Source of the DNA: Hymenobacter radiodurans
Lineage (GTDB): Bacteria > Bacteroidota > Bacteroidia > Cytophagales > Hymenobacteraceae
DNA: 64,000 nucleotides
Reading direction: 5' to 3'
Assembly (NCBI RefSeq): GCF_004355185.1
Contig: NZ_CP037922.1
Span: forward strand, 2,884,001-2,948,000
The notes below the pieces were generated by a model. It saw only the letters and a program-made list of their open reading frames with translations, made no database searches and was not told the DNA's origin. The position numbers were made by a program, and so were the translations under genes. Shown piece after piece: positions 1 through 9,265 of this stretch (the stretch's first letter is position 1; the number at the start of each line of letters is the position of its first letter).

Positions 1-1
1 C

Positions 2-1450
2 AGAGGGCAAGAGGCTGAAAACCAAGCCACGCGCCAGTCGGCGCCGGGCAATGAGCAATTGCCGGTCGGCAGCAGCTTCAATTTGAACGCGAACGAGAAT
101 GGTTCTAACCGTTCTACCGACTATGCTATCGATTACCGGCGCACCTGGGACAAACAAGCCCGCCGCGAACTGACTGCCAACGTTGTGTATACGCCGATTC
201 GGAGCGAAAACGAGATTATTTCCAACCGGATTTCCTACGACGATGCGCCGTTTGTACAGCAACGTCAGCGCTTCGATAACGCCATCGATCAGGCATCGGC
301 TCAAATCGACTACGTGCATCCGTTCGGGGAGAAAGGTCGGCTTGAAGGCGGCTTTAAAAGCGTGCTGCGTCAGTTCGATGCCGACTATCAGTTTTTTGAC
401 GCGCTCGCGCTCAACGACCTGCTTTCCAACCGCTTTCGCTACGAGGAATACATTCAGGCCGGCTATGCGACTTATGCCAACGCAACCGGCAAGTGGAGCT
501 ACCAGGCTGGCCTGCGCCTGGAGCAGACAAATACCGAGGGGCGACAGTTTGCTACCACCCAAGACACGACCTTCACCCGCAATTACCTGAACCTGTTTCC
601 GAGCGCCGTGCTGGCCTACGATCTGACCAAGGATCAGCGCGTGCAAGTGAGCTATTCACGGCGTTTGAACCGGCCGGGAGTCAACCAGCTCAATCCGTTC
701 ATCGACCGCTCGGAGCCGTTGGATACCCGCAGTGGCAATCCGGGTTTGCGGCCGGAGTACATCAATTCTCTTGAGCTTGGTTTTCAGAAGTTTTTTGGGC
801 AGTCCAGTTCCTTCACCACCACCGCTTTCTATCGCCAGACCAACAATTCGGTGCAGCGCTTTCGGCAGTTAGGCTTTAACGAGCAGTTGCAGGCTCCTAG
901 CACCAACACAACGCTGCTCAACCTGGCGCGAGGCACGGCTTATGGCCTGGAACTGGTGGGCTCAGGTAGCATCACCTCGTTCTGGAAAGTCAACGCCAAC
1001 CTCTCCGGCTTTCGAAACATCATCGAAGGCTCAGCTCCCGGCACTGACATTGACAACCGCAACTTCACGTACACGGGCCGTTTAAATAACAATTTCACGG
1101 TTACTAAGAAGCTGGATATTCAATTCTCGGCTAACTATCGTTCAGCAGCCGTTACGGCTCAAGGCCGTCGTGGCGAGTTTTTCTTCACCGAATTTGCTGC
1201 CAAGCAAAACGTGTTGAAGGACAAAGGCAGCATCACGCTCCGTGTGTCAGATGTGTTTAATACGCTCCGCTTCAACTTCGACTCATTTGGGCCTGGCTTT
1301 GAATCGGTGAGCCGCAATAAGCGGGAAACGCGCGTGGCATTTCTAGGATTCACCTACCGCTTCGGTGGTGCCCAACAGCCAGAGCGCCGTCGTCGCGGTG
1401 ACCAACCCCAGCAGGGCCCCGAAGACCCTACGGAAGGTGGCATAGACTAG
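2..1450 (+). CDS. Outer-membrane beta-barrel protein, TonB-receptor-like (5' partial)
   Basis: The reading frame is open from base 2, so the N-terminal part lies before the window; about 482 residues are visible. The segment reads as alternating aromatic and polar beta-strands. It contains the phrases SYSRRLNRPGVNQLNPF and SGNPGLRPEYINSLELGF, which are typical of the Bacteroidota outer-membrane beta-barrel family related to TonB-dependent receptors. The barrel seems to close at FLGFTYRFGG, after which there is a hydrophilic tail rich in Arg, Gln and Pro. It is probably a surface protein used in nutrient uptake, with the plug or regulatory domain off-window; the substrate cannot be inferred. 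A perfect hairpin terminator follows 15 bases after the stop. Confidence 0.85.
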   Translation, partial: RGQEAENQATRQSAPGNEQLPVGSSFNLNANENGSNRSTDYAIDYRRTWDKQARRELTANVVYTPIRSENEIISNRISYDDAPFVQQRQRFDNAIDQASAQIDYVHPFGEKGRLEGGFKSVLRQFDADYQFFDALALNDLLSNRFRYEEYIQAGYATYANATGKWSYQAGLRLEQTNTEGRQFATTQDTTFTRNYLNLFPSAVLAYDLTKDQRVQVSYSRRLNRPGVNQLNPFIDRSEPLDTRSGNPGLRPEYINSLELGFQKFFGQSSSFTTTAFYRQTNNSVQRFRQLGFNEQLQAPSTNTTLLNLARGTAYGLELVGSGSITSFWKVNANLSGFRNIIEGSAPGTDIDNRNFTYTGRLNNNFTVTKKLDIQFSANYRSAAVTAQGRRGEFFFTEFAAKQNVLKDKGSITLRVSDVFNTLRFNFDSFGPGFESVSRNKRETRVAFLGFTYRFGGAQQPERRRRGDQPQQGPEDPTEGGID

Positions 1451-1464
1451 AGCTGTAGCAGAAA

Positions 1465-1499
1465 GAAAGCCGTGCCGGATCATCCGGCACGGCTTTCTT
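1465..1499. terminator. Perfect 15-bp hairpin terminator
   Basis: Arms of 15 bp (GAAAGCCGTGCCGGA and its complement) enclose a TCA loop. The left arm starts with an A-rich stretch and the right arm ends in a T-rich stretch. It lies just after the outer-membrane barrel gene and does not use the G6 motif found in most other terminators of the window. Confidence 0.85.
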
Positions 1500-1757
1500 G
1501 TTGAAATTAAAATCCTGTTTATCAATTCATTCAATAACCGATTACGCAGCATACAGCTAGCAAGCACAAGGATTTGAATTTATTTTAATTAAAAAAGTGC
1601 AAAACGACAGCTTTTGTACAACTAATACGTATTAGCCGCAGACTACTCTATTATCTACTGCAACTGAACCTACGCTGGCCTAACCCGCAAGCACCCAAAT
1701 TCATCTTACTTTCTACTGGCTAGGCTCTCGCTGACAGCTGCCCTGTCTGCCATTCAT
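1500..1757. other. AT-rich intergenic region with a 14-bp palindrome
   Basis: I see no gene here. At 1622-1635 there is a perfect 14-bp palindrome, CTAATACGTATTAG, in AT-rich DNA about 120 bases before the small STAS-like gene. Such a palindrome could be an operator for a dimeric regulator, but nothing in the window identifies one. Confidence 0.4.
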
Positions 1758-2099
1758 ATGCTTGATGTACATCGCGAAATATTACCGGAAAGCTACCTGC
1801 TGATCTTAGCTCCTGATTCGCACACTCCCGATGAGGAGAAGCTGAGTCGGGCCCTATTTCGGGCCAGCCGAAGCAGCAAACGGGCAGTGTGGGTAGATTG
1901 TAGCTTGCTGCAACACATGCCAGCCGAGGCTATAGAGTTGCTACTAGCTTACGCTTACCACTTGCGCTGCCAGGAGCGCCGACTCGTGCTTTGCCATGTA
2001 CCGGAAGAGGTGCAGCACCACTTTCTGCACTTAGACGCCGCTTCCCAGCCACTGATGGTATCCTCCTTGCTCGATGCTGATCTTGGCGCAAACGAATAG
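1758..2099 (+). CDS. Small STAS-domain-like protein
   Basis: 113 residues. The middle (about residues 40-85) has a beta-strand VWVDCSLL, then a helix AEAIELLLAYAYHLRCQ, then a strand RRLVLCHVP and a further helix. This matches the alternating layout of STAS/anti-anti-sigma domains, which bind partner proteins and are often switched by serine phosphorylation. The likely phospho-acceptor position carries a cysteine and serine (DCS). No kinase or anti-sigma gene is adjacent, and it stands alone between two terminators. The family assignment rests on pattern only and could be wrong; the gene itself is well supported by its ATG start and following terminator. Confidence 0.6.
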   Translation: MLDVHREILPESYLLILAPDSHTPDEEKLSRALFRASRSSKRAVWVDCSLLQHMPAEAIELLLAYAYHLRCQERRLVLCHVPEEVQHHFLHLDAASQPLMVSSLLDADLGANE

Positions 2100-2112
2100 A
2101 TTTCTACACTAC

Positions 2113-2148
2113 AAAAAAGCCCCCGTACATGTATGGGGGGCTTTTTTT
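2113..2148. terminator. Terminator built from the G6CT motif
   Basis: An A6 GCCCCC left arm pairs with a GGGGGGC T7 right arm around a GTACATGTAT centre. The left arm has five C and the right six G, so one G is unpaired. It ends the STAS-like gene. Confidence 0.85.
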
Positions 2149-2278
2149 ATGAATAATTAGTCGCGCTTCATCTACTATTCAGCTTCCTGCTTTAGCTGTA
2201 TTTGCAGTTCAGGCTACGTCGTTGATGAGGCGTGCGGCCAATCGTTGTTACCTTCGCGGCCCTATTGATCTGCATTCG

Positions 2279-3682
2279 ATGAGCATCCAAAAACCCAGCA
2301 TTCCGAAAGGCACCCGCGACTTTGGCCCCGCCGTGGTGGCGCGCCGCAACTACATTTTTGGCGTCATCCGCCGCACGTTTGAGCTGTTTGGGTATGCCCC
2401 GCTCGAAACGCCCACGCTCGAAAATCTCTCCGTGCTCACCGGCAAATACGGCGACGAAGGCGACCAGCTGCTGTTTAAAGTCCTGAACTCCGGCGACTTC
2501 CTCAAAGATGTCGCGCCGGATGATATTGCTGAGGGCACGCGCAAAGTACTGCCCAAAATTGCCGAAAAAGGGTTGCGCTACGACCTTACGGTGCCGTTTG
2601 CTCGCTACGTAGTAATGAACCGCGGCACGCTTACCTTTCCCTTTAAACGCTACCAGATTCAGCCAGTATGGCGCGCCGACCGCCCGCAGCGTGGCCGCTA
2701 CCGCGAGTTCTACCAATGCGATGCCGACGTAGTGGGCACTGATTCGCTGCTCTGTGAGGCGGAGATTGTGCTCATGATGTGTGAGGTGCTAAACGGTATT
2801 AGTCTCACCGACTTCACAATCAAAATCAACCACCGGGGCGTGCTGCGCAATATTTATCAGGCGCTGGGCAGCGAAGGCAAGGAGTCGGATCTATTTGTAG
2901 CTATCGATAAGCTGGACAAAATAGGCCGCGAAGGCGTGGAAAAAGAACTGGCAGAGCGCGGCTTTTCGGCCCAGGCCTCGGAACAGCTATTTGAGCTTTT
3001 GGCTACCTCTGGTAATTATGGAGAGAAGCTGGAGAAGTTGAATAGTGCTTTTCAAAAAGCTGGCTTACCGTCGGAAAGTGAAGGCTCAAACAGCCCTACA
3101 TACAAGGGCCTGAAGGACTTGCGCGAGGTACAGGAGTATCTCACCAGCTTCGGCTTCACGCAATTCGACAAAGTAGAGTTTGACCCCACGCTGGCTCGTG
3201 GCCTCTCCTACTACACGGGCTGCATCTTTGAAATCAAGATTAACAACGTCAAAATTGGTAGCGTATCCGGCGGCGGGCGCTACGACAACCTCACGGGCGC
3301 GTTCGGGCTGCCGGGCGTGTCGGGCGTTGGCTTCAGCTTCGGGGTAGATCGGCTTTATGATTGTCTGGAAGAGTTGAACTTGTTTCCGCCGAATGCGGCC
3401 ACGACTACGCGTTGCTTGGTCGTGAATTTTGACGAAGAAGCTGGCCGCGCGGCTCTGCCCGTGCTTCGGCAGTTGCGGGAGGCTGGCATTCCCAGTGAGC
3501 TATATCACACCCCAGATAAACTGGTAAAGCAGTTCAAGTACGCCGACCAAAAAGGCATCGCTTACGTGCTGCTGCAAGGCTCTGAAGAGCGCGTGAAAAG
3601 TCTTTTCAAGCTCAAAAACATGAGTACCGGTCAGGAGCAGCTCCTTGCTTTGCATGACGTATTGAGCGCTCTGGCTCAATAA
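2279..3682 (+). CDS. hisS: Histidine--tRNA ligase
   Basis: 467 residues from the ATG at 2279, which begins MSIQKPSIPKGTRDF, the usual family start; an upstream in-frame ATG at 2222 would add 19 unsupported residues. The enzyme charges tRNA(His) with histidine in the cytoplasm. Class II synthetase motif 2 is near residues 128-150 (VWRADRPQRGRYREF). The histidine-specific motif LARGLSYYTG is near 304, SGGGRYDNL follows, and motif 3 (GVGFSFGVDRL) is near 350. An anticodon-binding domain fills the last 90 residues. Upstream there is a TTACCTTCG element (about 2248), close to the Bacteroidota -7 promoter. It is followed by a histidine ammonia-lyase, but not tightly enough to prove an operon. Confidence 0.97.
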   Translation: MSIQKPSIPKGTRDFGPAVVARRNYIFGVIRRTFELFGYAPLETPTLENLSVLTGKYGDEGDQLLFKVLNSGDFLKDVAPDDIAEGTRKVLPKIAEKGLRYDLTVPFARYVVMNRGTLTFPFKRYQIQPVWRADRPQRGRYREFYQCDADVVGTDSLLCEAEIVLMMCEVLNGISLTDFTIKINHRGVLRNIYQALGSEGKESDLFVAIDKLDKIGREGVEKELAERGFSAQASEQLFELLATSGNYGEKLEKLNSAFQKAGLPSESEGSNSPTYKGLKDLREVQEYLTSFGFTQFDKVEFDPTLARGLSYYTGCIFEIKINNVKIGSVSGGGRYDNLTGAFGLPGVSGVGFSFGVDRLYDCLEELNLFPPNAATTTRCLVVNFDEEAGRAALPVLRQLREAGIPSELYHTPDKLVKQFKYADQKGIAYVLLQGSEERVKSLFKLKNMSTGQEQLLALHDVLSALAQ

Positions 3683-3762
3683 ATAAAGAATAATCACCAG
3701 CTTTCAGCAGCGGCCTGAATTACTGCAGACGCTCACTTCACAATCGGTATTCTCCCACCCCG

Positions 3763-5250
3763 ATGTACTCCCTCGACCCGACCACCCACCTCACGCTTTC
3801 TACCTTAAGCCATCTGCTTCGCGAGCGACCCATGGTCGTGTTGAGCGACGAAGCCCGGCAGCGCGTTGCCACTTGCTATGAGTATCTACGCAACCGGCTG
3901 GAGCAGTCGGATGCGCCCATATATGGCATCAACACCGGCTTCGGGGCGCTCTGCAACACCGGAATTGCCCCCCAGCAACGCCGCCAGCTCCAACTAAATC
4001 TGCTGATGTCGCACGCCTGCGGTACGGGCGAGGAAGTGCCCGAAGAGGTAGTTCGGCTCATGCTTTTACTTAAAGCGCAGAGCCTGAGCTATGGCCACAG
4101 TGGCGTGCAGGTAGCGACTGTGCAGCGCTTGCTCGACTTTTATAATCGGGAGATGTATCCGGTGGTGTACCAACAGGGCTCACTAGGTGCCAGCGGCGAT
4201 TTGGCACCCCTGGCGCACTTGTGTTTGCCACTGCTGGGCCTAGGGGAAGTAAATTATCAGGGCTACCGCCTCGCCTCCACCGACGCCCTAAGCTTATTTA
4301 GTTGGCCTGCCATTGAGCTGGAAGCCAAAGAAGGGCTGGCGCTGCTCAATGGTACCCAGTTTATGCTGGCATACGGCGTGCATTGTACGTTACGCGCCCA
4401 GCGCTTAGCCAACGCCGCCGATGCGATCGGAGCACTGTCGCTGGAAGCCTTTGGGGGGCAAATTCAGCCGTTTGACGCCCGCTTGCACCAGATTCGCCCC
4501 CATGCCGGACAAGTAGCCGCCGCCGCACGCATACGCAATTTTCTGTCTGACAGCGAACTACAAGACCAACCCAAAGCCGCCGTTCAGGATCCGTATTCCT
4601 TCCGCTGTCAGCCGCAGGTACACGGTGCCTCCCGCGACGCCTTTGCTTATGTAGCGCAGGTGATGGAAACAGAATGCAACGCAGTGACTGACAACCCGAA
4701 TGTGTTTGCTGATGATGACACAATCCTTTCGGGGGGCAATTTTCATGGTCAGCCGTTGGCCTTGGCTCTGGATTTTCTGGCTATTGCCGTAGCAGAACTG
4801 GGGGGCATTTCGGAGCGCCGTACGTACCAGTTGCTCAGTGGACAGCGCGGCTTACCGCCTTTTCTGGTTGCTGAACCCGGCCTGAACTCGGGGCTGATGA
4901 TTCCGCAATACACTGCCGCCGGCATTGTGAGCCAGAACAAGCAGCTGTGTACGCCCGCCTCCGTCGATAGCATTGTAAGCAGCAATGGTCAGGAAGACCA
5001 CGTCAGCATGGGTGCCAACGCCGCGACCAAAGCCCGCCGTGTAGTCGAAAATGTAGAGCAGCTATTAGGTATCGAACTTCTTACTGCGGCTCAGGCACTC
5101 GCCTTTCGACGCCCGGCCCGAACTTCGGCCGCGCTGGAACAGATAGTTGAGGATTTTAGGCAAAAAGTGGCTTTTGTGAGTCGCGACCGTGTGCTGTACT
5201 CCGATTTACAGGCCGCCGCTGCCTTCGTTCGCACTTACGAGTGGCCATAA
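3763..5250 (+). CDS. hutH: Histidine ammonia-lyase
   Basis: 495 residues, the usual length. It removes ammonia from L-histidine to give trans-urocanate, the first step of histidine breakdown. The self-made MIO cofactor would come from Ala143-Ser144-Gly145 in GSLGASGDLAPL. The catalytic region YGINTGFGALC lies near residue 53. The substrate-selectivity pair reads Ser-His (in LLMSHACG), as in true histidine lyases, rather than His-Leu (tyrosine) or Phe-Leu (phenylalanine). The other hut genes (hutU, hutI, hutG) are not in the window, so it stands alone after hisS. The gene carries four copies of the GGGGGGC(A/T) motif. Confidence 0.93.
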   Translation: MYSLDPTTHLTLSTLSHLLRERPMVVLSDEARQRVATCYEYLRNRLEQSDAPIYGINTGFGALCNTGIAPQQRRQLQLNLLMSHACGTGEEVPEEVVRLMLLLKAQSLSYGHSGVQVATVQRLLDFYNREMYPVVYQQGSLGASGDLAPLAHLCLPLLGLGEVNYQGYRLASTDALSLFSWPAIELEAKEGLALLNGTQFMLAYGVHCTLRAQRLANAADAIGALSLEAFGGQIQPFDARLHQIRPHAGQVAAAARIRNFLSDSELQDQPKAAVQDPYSFRCQPQVHGASRDAFAYVAQVMETECNAVTDNPNVFADDDTILSGGNFHGQPLALALDFLAIAVAELGGISERRTYQLLSGQRGLPPFLVAEPGLNSGLMIPQYTAAGIVSQNKQLCTPASVDSIVSSNGQEDHVSMGANAATKARRVVENVEQLLGIELLTAAQALAFRRPARTSAALEQIVEDFRQKVAFVSRDRVLYSDLQAAAAFVRTYEWP

Positions 5251-5461
5251 GTAAGGAACTATATCATTCTACACTGATCTATAGAACCTGGATTGGAAAA
5301 ATATTCTTTACTTAAGGGGAGTCTATCCAGTCCTCAACAATACAGTAATAAAGTAACTTGACTTACTGGTGCAGGATTGTGCAAGGGCTTTAATCCAGGC
5401 AAATCTCCCTACTTTCAGTCATCCGAAAACGCAAACACCCCCTGGCTACGTTATAAGCTTC

Positions 5462-7441
5462 GTGAAAAACTTCTATCGTCTTTTTGTTCTACTTCCAGCG
5501 CTGTTGTTGGCTACGCTGGCTCCTGCCCAAACCTGTGAGAACACGCCCAATTCAGGGGCCGATTTTAAGGTTGTGGATGCTTCCACGGGCACAGAAATAT
5601 CAACTTTATGCGCAGGCCGTGAAATAAGACTCGTGGATAACAGCGGTCGGCAACTCGACCCAAGTGTGGTGCGCTACGCCACCGGGGCTGCTATCACCTG
5701 CACCGGCTCCGACTTCTCCACCAATGCCTCATACACTCCTAATGCCGCCGACGCAACGCGCGGCTTTGTAGTTATCACCCAAAATACCCCCCAGATAGTT
5801 GGAGCGTCGGGTATCATTTTCTCTAAACGCGTTGAGGTAAAGGCTTCACCAGCACCCACCTTCACGCTTACCTCGTGCTCCCCTGACGTTGTCCAGGTTA
5901 CGATTACGGACCAGGTATACGCTGCTAACCTTTACACCGTAAAAATTGGGAACAACGTTTTCAGTAATGTGGATAGAAGCCAGCCACGCACGTTTTCCGT
6001 TCCTGCTGGTGTCACGGCCGTAACTGTGACAGGCAATTATGTCGGCAACAGCCTGTGCAACAACAGCAACACCCAAAATTTTACGCCGGCTACTGCGCCA
6101 CGCCGCCCTGTTCTTCAACAACTTGAGGTTCGCGACAAAGACATCGTATTTAAATTCAGTGATATTCAGGCAGGCTTTCAATATGAGATTCAGATAGCTG
6201 AGATGGGAGCCCCTGGTGGCTACCGTACTATTGCCCGCCTAATTACCGGCAACGGGGACCTGGAGTATACGCTGCTAAATGCCCCCCTGCCCGCCTGCTA
6301 CCGTATTCGTCCTTCTTCCGCTTGCGACGCTACTTCAAGTGCCGGCTTGCCTGCTTCTAATCAAGTCTGCACTGTTGATTTAGGAACAATCAGCTTGGTT
6401 TCTACATCTGCTAACGGTATAAACAAACTTACCTGGACAACTTTTGATCCGGTCATTAGCACTTTCCAGATACGTCGAGATCAGCAGATTATAGCTACTA
6501 TACCCGGTAATCGCCCCTTTGAATACTTCGATAATACGGCGAGCTGCGGCACTACCTATTCGTATCAGGTGACGGCTTTGGTCGACCGCGCTGCCTCGGC
6601 GTCCAACAAGTCGTCAGTAACAACGGCGGCCGGTACTGCGCCGGAACCACCGCGTCTGGTAGCAGGCTTTACGCTCAGTAATAAGGTAGAATTGTATGCT
6701 ACGAACGCAGTTGGTCAACCCTTGCCTAATGAGCTTACATTTCTGCGCACCTCTCCCAACCCCGTTGAATTGGGCGTGGTAAATGCTCCCACCATTAGCG
6801 ATACGCCCGAAAACCTAAGCATCACAAGTCCACCAACTTATGTAGCCCGCCGCCGCGATGCCTGCGGCAGTATATCGGGCGATAGCAACCCTGCCTCTCC
6901 AGTGGTACTTTCTGTCGATCCTCAGCCTGAAGGAGCGCGCTTCACTTGGTCGCCGCTGGGAGCCCCCAATGCTACTATCCCTGTACAGTACCAGCTGGTA
7001 CGCCTTGCCCTTAATGGCTCTACTATTGATATTATTCCGGTGAGCGGCCTGAGCTACGTAGACACTCAACCACCTACAAATCAGAGCACTGTGCGCTACC
7101 GCATTGAAGCTACAGGTGGCGGTCTGGCCACGGCCAGCTATTCGAATCTGGTAAATGTTACGCGTCAGCCCCGCTTGGCAATGCCAACGGCTTTCTCACC
7201 CAACGGCGACGGCTTGAATGATGTATTAGAAGTAAAAGGGCGCTTCTTGAGCACGTTTGTTTTCACCGTCATCGACCGCAACGGCCAGGAGGTATTTCGC
7301 GGCACTAACCGCACCCAAACCTGGGATGGTCGCATTAATGGGCGCGCACCAGTGCCAGGGGCTTACGCATGGCGTTTCGAGGCTCTCACCGATGAAGGCA
7401 AGCCTTTTATACAGCACGGCGCCATTACCATTGTACGCTAA
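5462..7441 (+). CDS. Secreted multi-domain protein with T9SS type B (gliding-associated) C-terminal domain
   Basis: I chose the GTG at 5462 because it begins a clean signal peptide (KNFYRLFVLLPALLLATLAPAQ); an in-frame ATG at 5369 would add 31 residues ahead of it. The body holds several Ig/fibronectin-like beta-sandwich segments. One, at about residues 320-400, includes KLTWTTFDPVISTFQIRRD. The last 90 residues start MPTAFSPNGDGLNDVLEV and end in a GAYAWRFE strand, the gliding-motility-associated C-terminal domain recognised by the type IX secretion system. The protein should be exported across the outer membrane and kept at the surface. Ligand unknown; about 660 residues. Confidence 0.85.
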   Translation: MKNFYRLFVLLPALLLATLAPAQTCENTPNSGADFKVVDASTGTEISTLCAGREIRLVDNSGRQLDPSVVRYATGAAITCTGSDFSTNASYTPNAADATRGFVVITQNTPQIVGASGIIFSKRVEVKASPAPTFTLTSCSPDVVQVTITDQVYAANLYTVKIGNNVFSNVDRSQPRTFSVPAGVTAVTVTGNYVGNSLCNNSNTQNFTPATAPRRPVLQQLEVRDKDIVFKFSDIQAGFQYEIQIAEMGAPGGYRTIARLITGNGDLEYTLLNAPLPACYRIRPSSACDATSSAGLPASNQVCTVDLGTISLVSTSANGINKLTWTTFDPVISTFQIRRDQQIIATIPGNRPFEYFDNTASCGTTYSYQVTALVDRAASASNKSSVTTAAGTAPEPPRLVAGFTLSNKVELYATNAVGQPLPNELTFLRTSPNPVELGVVNAPTISDTPENLSITSPPTYVARRRDACGSISGDSNPASPVVLSVDPQPEGARFTWSPLGAPNATIPVQYQLVRLALNGSTIDIIPVSGLSYVDTQPPTNQSTVRYRIEATGGGLATASYSNLVNVTRQPRLAMPTAFSPNGDGLNDVLEVKGRFLSTFVFTVIDRNGQEVFRGTNRTQTWDGRINGRAPVPGAYAWRFEALTDEGKPFIQHGAITIVR

Positions 7442-7523
7442 CCCGCGCGTCTGACTCACAGTACCGTAGCTAAGGCCTGACTCTACTAATTACTCAGGCA
7501 GGCGTTGAAGTGGACAAACGAAG

Positions 7524-7531
7524 TACCTTTG
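7524..7531 (+). promoter_or_regulatory. Bacteroidota -7 promoter element TACCTTTG
   Basis: TACCTTTG matches TAnnTTTG exactly, with a TTG at 7505-7507 as a possible -33 element. It lies about 150 bases before ebfC, leaving a long leader with no obvious gene. Confidence 0.5.
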
Positions 7532-7681
7532 TATTTCAGTTGTCGTACGCACACAGCCACGGTTGCTGCTTCTATCCTGGCAGCATCTCAACTATGTGCG
7601 GCATCTGCTGTATTACAGAAGCAGATACTATTAAGTATTCCGAAACCTCATTTAAACGCTCTCAGAGCACTATTTTGGCTT

Positions 7682-8017
7682 ATGTTTGATATGATGGGCA
7701 TGATGGGCAAAGTGAAGGAGCTTCAGGATAAGATGAAGCAGGCCCAAGACGAAGTACAGTTCCTGACGGCCACCGCCGAGTCGGGCGGGGGTTTGGTAAA
7801 GGCCACGGCCAACGGGAAGCGTAATGTGGTGAAGCTGGAAATAGATGAGTCGCTGCTCACTCCCCAAGACCGAGAGATGCTTGCTGACCTAGTAGTGGCG
7901 GCAGTTAATAAGGCCCTTGATGAAGTAAGTGAGAAAGCCAAAGAAGAACTTAAGAACAAAACGGCCGGTTTGATGCCCAATCTTCCGGGCCTCGACCTTG
8001 GCAATTTTGGCCTCTGA
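7682..8017 (+). CDS. YbaB/EbfC family nucleoid-associated protein
   Basis: 111 residues from the ATG at 7682 (MFDMMGMMGKVKELQDKMKQ), the family's usual Met-rich start; the frame is open further upstream but without family similarity. EbfC-type proteins form dimers that bind DNA and help organise the nucleoid; the gene often sits beside recR or dnaX, which are not here. The central segment AESGGGLVKATANGKRNVVKLEID is the conserved core, followed by the helix AVNKALDEVSEKAKEEL. The Gly- and Leu-rich tail GLDLGNFGL is short. The next gene, a glycosyltransferase, overlaps its end by 20 bases, so the two may be co-transcribed. Confidence 0.93.
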   Translation: MFDMMGMMGKVKELQDKMKQAQDEVQFLTATAESGGGLVKATANGKRNVVKLEIDESLLTPQDREMLADLVVAAVNKALDEVSEKAKEELKNKTAGLMPNLPGLDLGNFGL

Positions 8018-9124
8018 TCCTTACTCGTCACCTACTTCCTTGCTCCCGCACGTAGCCGTCGTTATTCTTAACTGGAACGGCTGCGAGTTGCTGCGAACGT
8101 TTCTGCCCTCCGTGTTGGCCCACTCTGATGGCGCCCGCGTGGTGGTAGTCGATAATGCCTCCACCGATGGCTCGATGGAGCTGCTGGGGGGCTTTTTTCC
8201 GGAAGTTGAGGTTATTCAGCATCCCGAAAATCTGGGATTCTGCGCGGGTTATAATCAGGCATTAGCTCAGGTAGATGCGACTTACTACGTTTTGCTCAAC
8301 TCTGATGTAGCCGTAACTCCGGGCTGGCTCCAACCCTTAGTGGCGCTGCTGGATCGGAAGCCAATGGTGGCCGCCTGTCAGCCTAAGCTGCTGGCCTACG
8401 CCGAGCCCACCCAGTTTGAATACGCAGGGGCCGGCGGGGGTTACCTCGACCGTTTAGGCTACCCTTTCTGCCGGGGTCGTTTGTTCGAAACCCTCGAAAC
8501 CGACCATGGCCAATACAACGATTCGCGCCCAGTAGCTTGGGCTAGCGGCGCTTGTATGGCAGTGCGGGCCAGCGCTTGGCATGAGCTGGGAGGACTGGAA
8601 ACGGCATTCTTTGCCCACATGGAGGAAATTGACCTATGCTGGCGTTTCTGGAATGCGGGCTACGAAGTGTGGTATGAGGGCAGCAGCACGGTGTACCATG
8701 TGGGCGGCGGCACGCTACACAAATCCAACCCCCGCAAAACCTACCTCAACTTCCGCAATGGATTGGCTTTGCTATACAAGAATGCCCCCAGAACGAGTTG
8801 GGGGGCATTTTTATCCAACGCATTGCATTAGATTGGATTGCGGCCTTGCGTATGCTAGTCCAAGGTGCATTTGCTGATGCCCGCGCCGTACTGCGGGCGC
8901 ATCGTGATTTTTTCAGCAACCGTACGTATTGGCGGCGGCAACGAATGGCAGCTCGGCCTCACTTACAGGTGTCGGAACGTCCGGGCGTATATGCCCGAAG
9001 CCTGGTATGGGCTTATTTTGGGCTGGGAAAAAGGCTATTTTCCGATCTACAAATCCCAGACGGTACTCCGCTGCCGTCGCAGCGCACGACGCACATTCAT
9101 CCAGAAAGCCAGCGCAAAGTATAA
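7998..9124 (+). CDS. Family 2 glycosyltransferase (frameshifted in this sequence)
   Basis: The N-terminal part (PHVAVVILNWNGCELLRTF) begins a GT-A fold, with a DxD-like LLNSDVAVTPGW near residue 97 and the acceptor-side motif HMEEIDLCWRFW near 212. This type (Wbbl/rhamnosyltransferase-like) adds sugars to cell-wall or O-antigen glycans on the inner membrane. The frame breaks in the run GCCCCC at 8784-8789. Adding one C gives NAPQNELGGIFIQRIALDW and continues through RAHRDFFSNRTYWRRQ to a stop at 9124, about 375 residues. The start is a TTG within the end of ebfC, and other starts near 8040 are possible. The last 26 codons overlap the convergent PspC-like gene, so the true C-terminus is uncertain. 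Confidence 0.8.
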
Positions 9125-9265
9125 TACTACCGGCGATCCGAAAGTAAAAAACGAAGCATAGATAAATGATAGCCGCACGCTGCTGGTGGAGAAGCCCAGC
9201 CGGTTCCCCAAGGCATTGCAGACCCCGAAGCTCTGCTTTTCGATGAAGTCGGTTAATTTTCTCAT
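9047..9265 (-). CDS. PspC-domain small membrane protein
   Basis: 72 residues. The sequence MRKLTDFIEKQSFGVCNAL leads into a helix-turn region and one hydrophobic segment (LSFIYASFFTFGSPVVLYFALAFW), the layout of the PspC domain found in phage-shock-like envelope-stress proteins. Many Bacteroidota have such stand-alone 60-75-residue PspC proteins in the inner membrane. A basic tail (RRALRRQR) follows the membrane segment. It is convergent with the glycosyltransferase and overlaps its restored 3' end by 78 bases. Upstream, a frame starting MLLVTALILIFGAFIVILT (about 9359) is hydrophobic, but I could not show it to be a gene. Confidence 0.72.
   Translation of the reverse strand: MRKLTDFIEKQSFGVCNALGNRLGFSTSSVRLSFIYASFFTFGSPVVLYFALAFWMNVRRALRRQRSTVWDL

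Noticed and set aside
8784..8806. Intrinsic terminator or programmed frameshift site inside the glycosyltransferase (GCCCCC and GGGGGGC close together)
   Set aside because: Only 10 bases lie between the arms, but there is no matching A-run and T-run pair of full length, and no slippery heptamer with a downstream pseudoknot. A lost C explains the break more simply.
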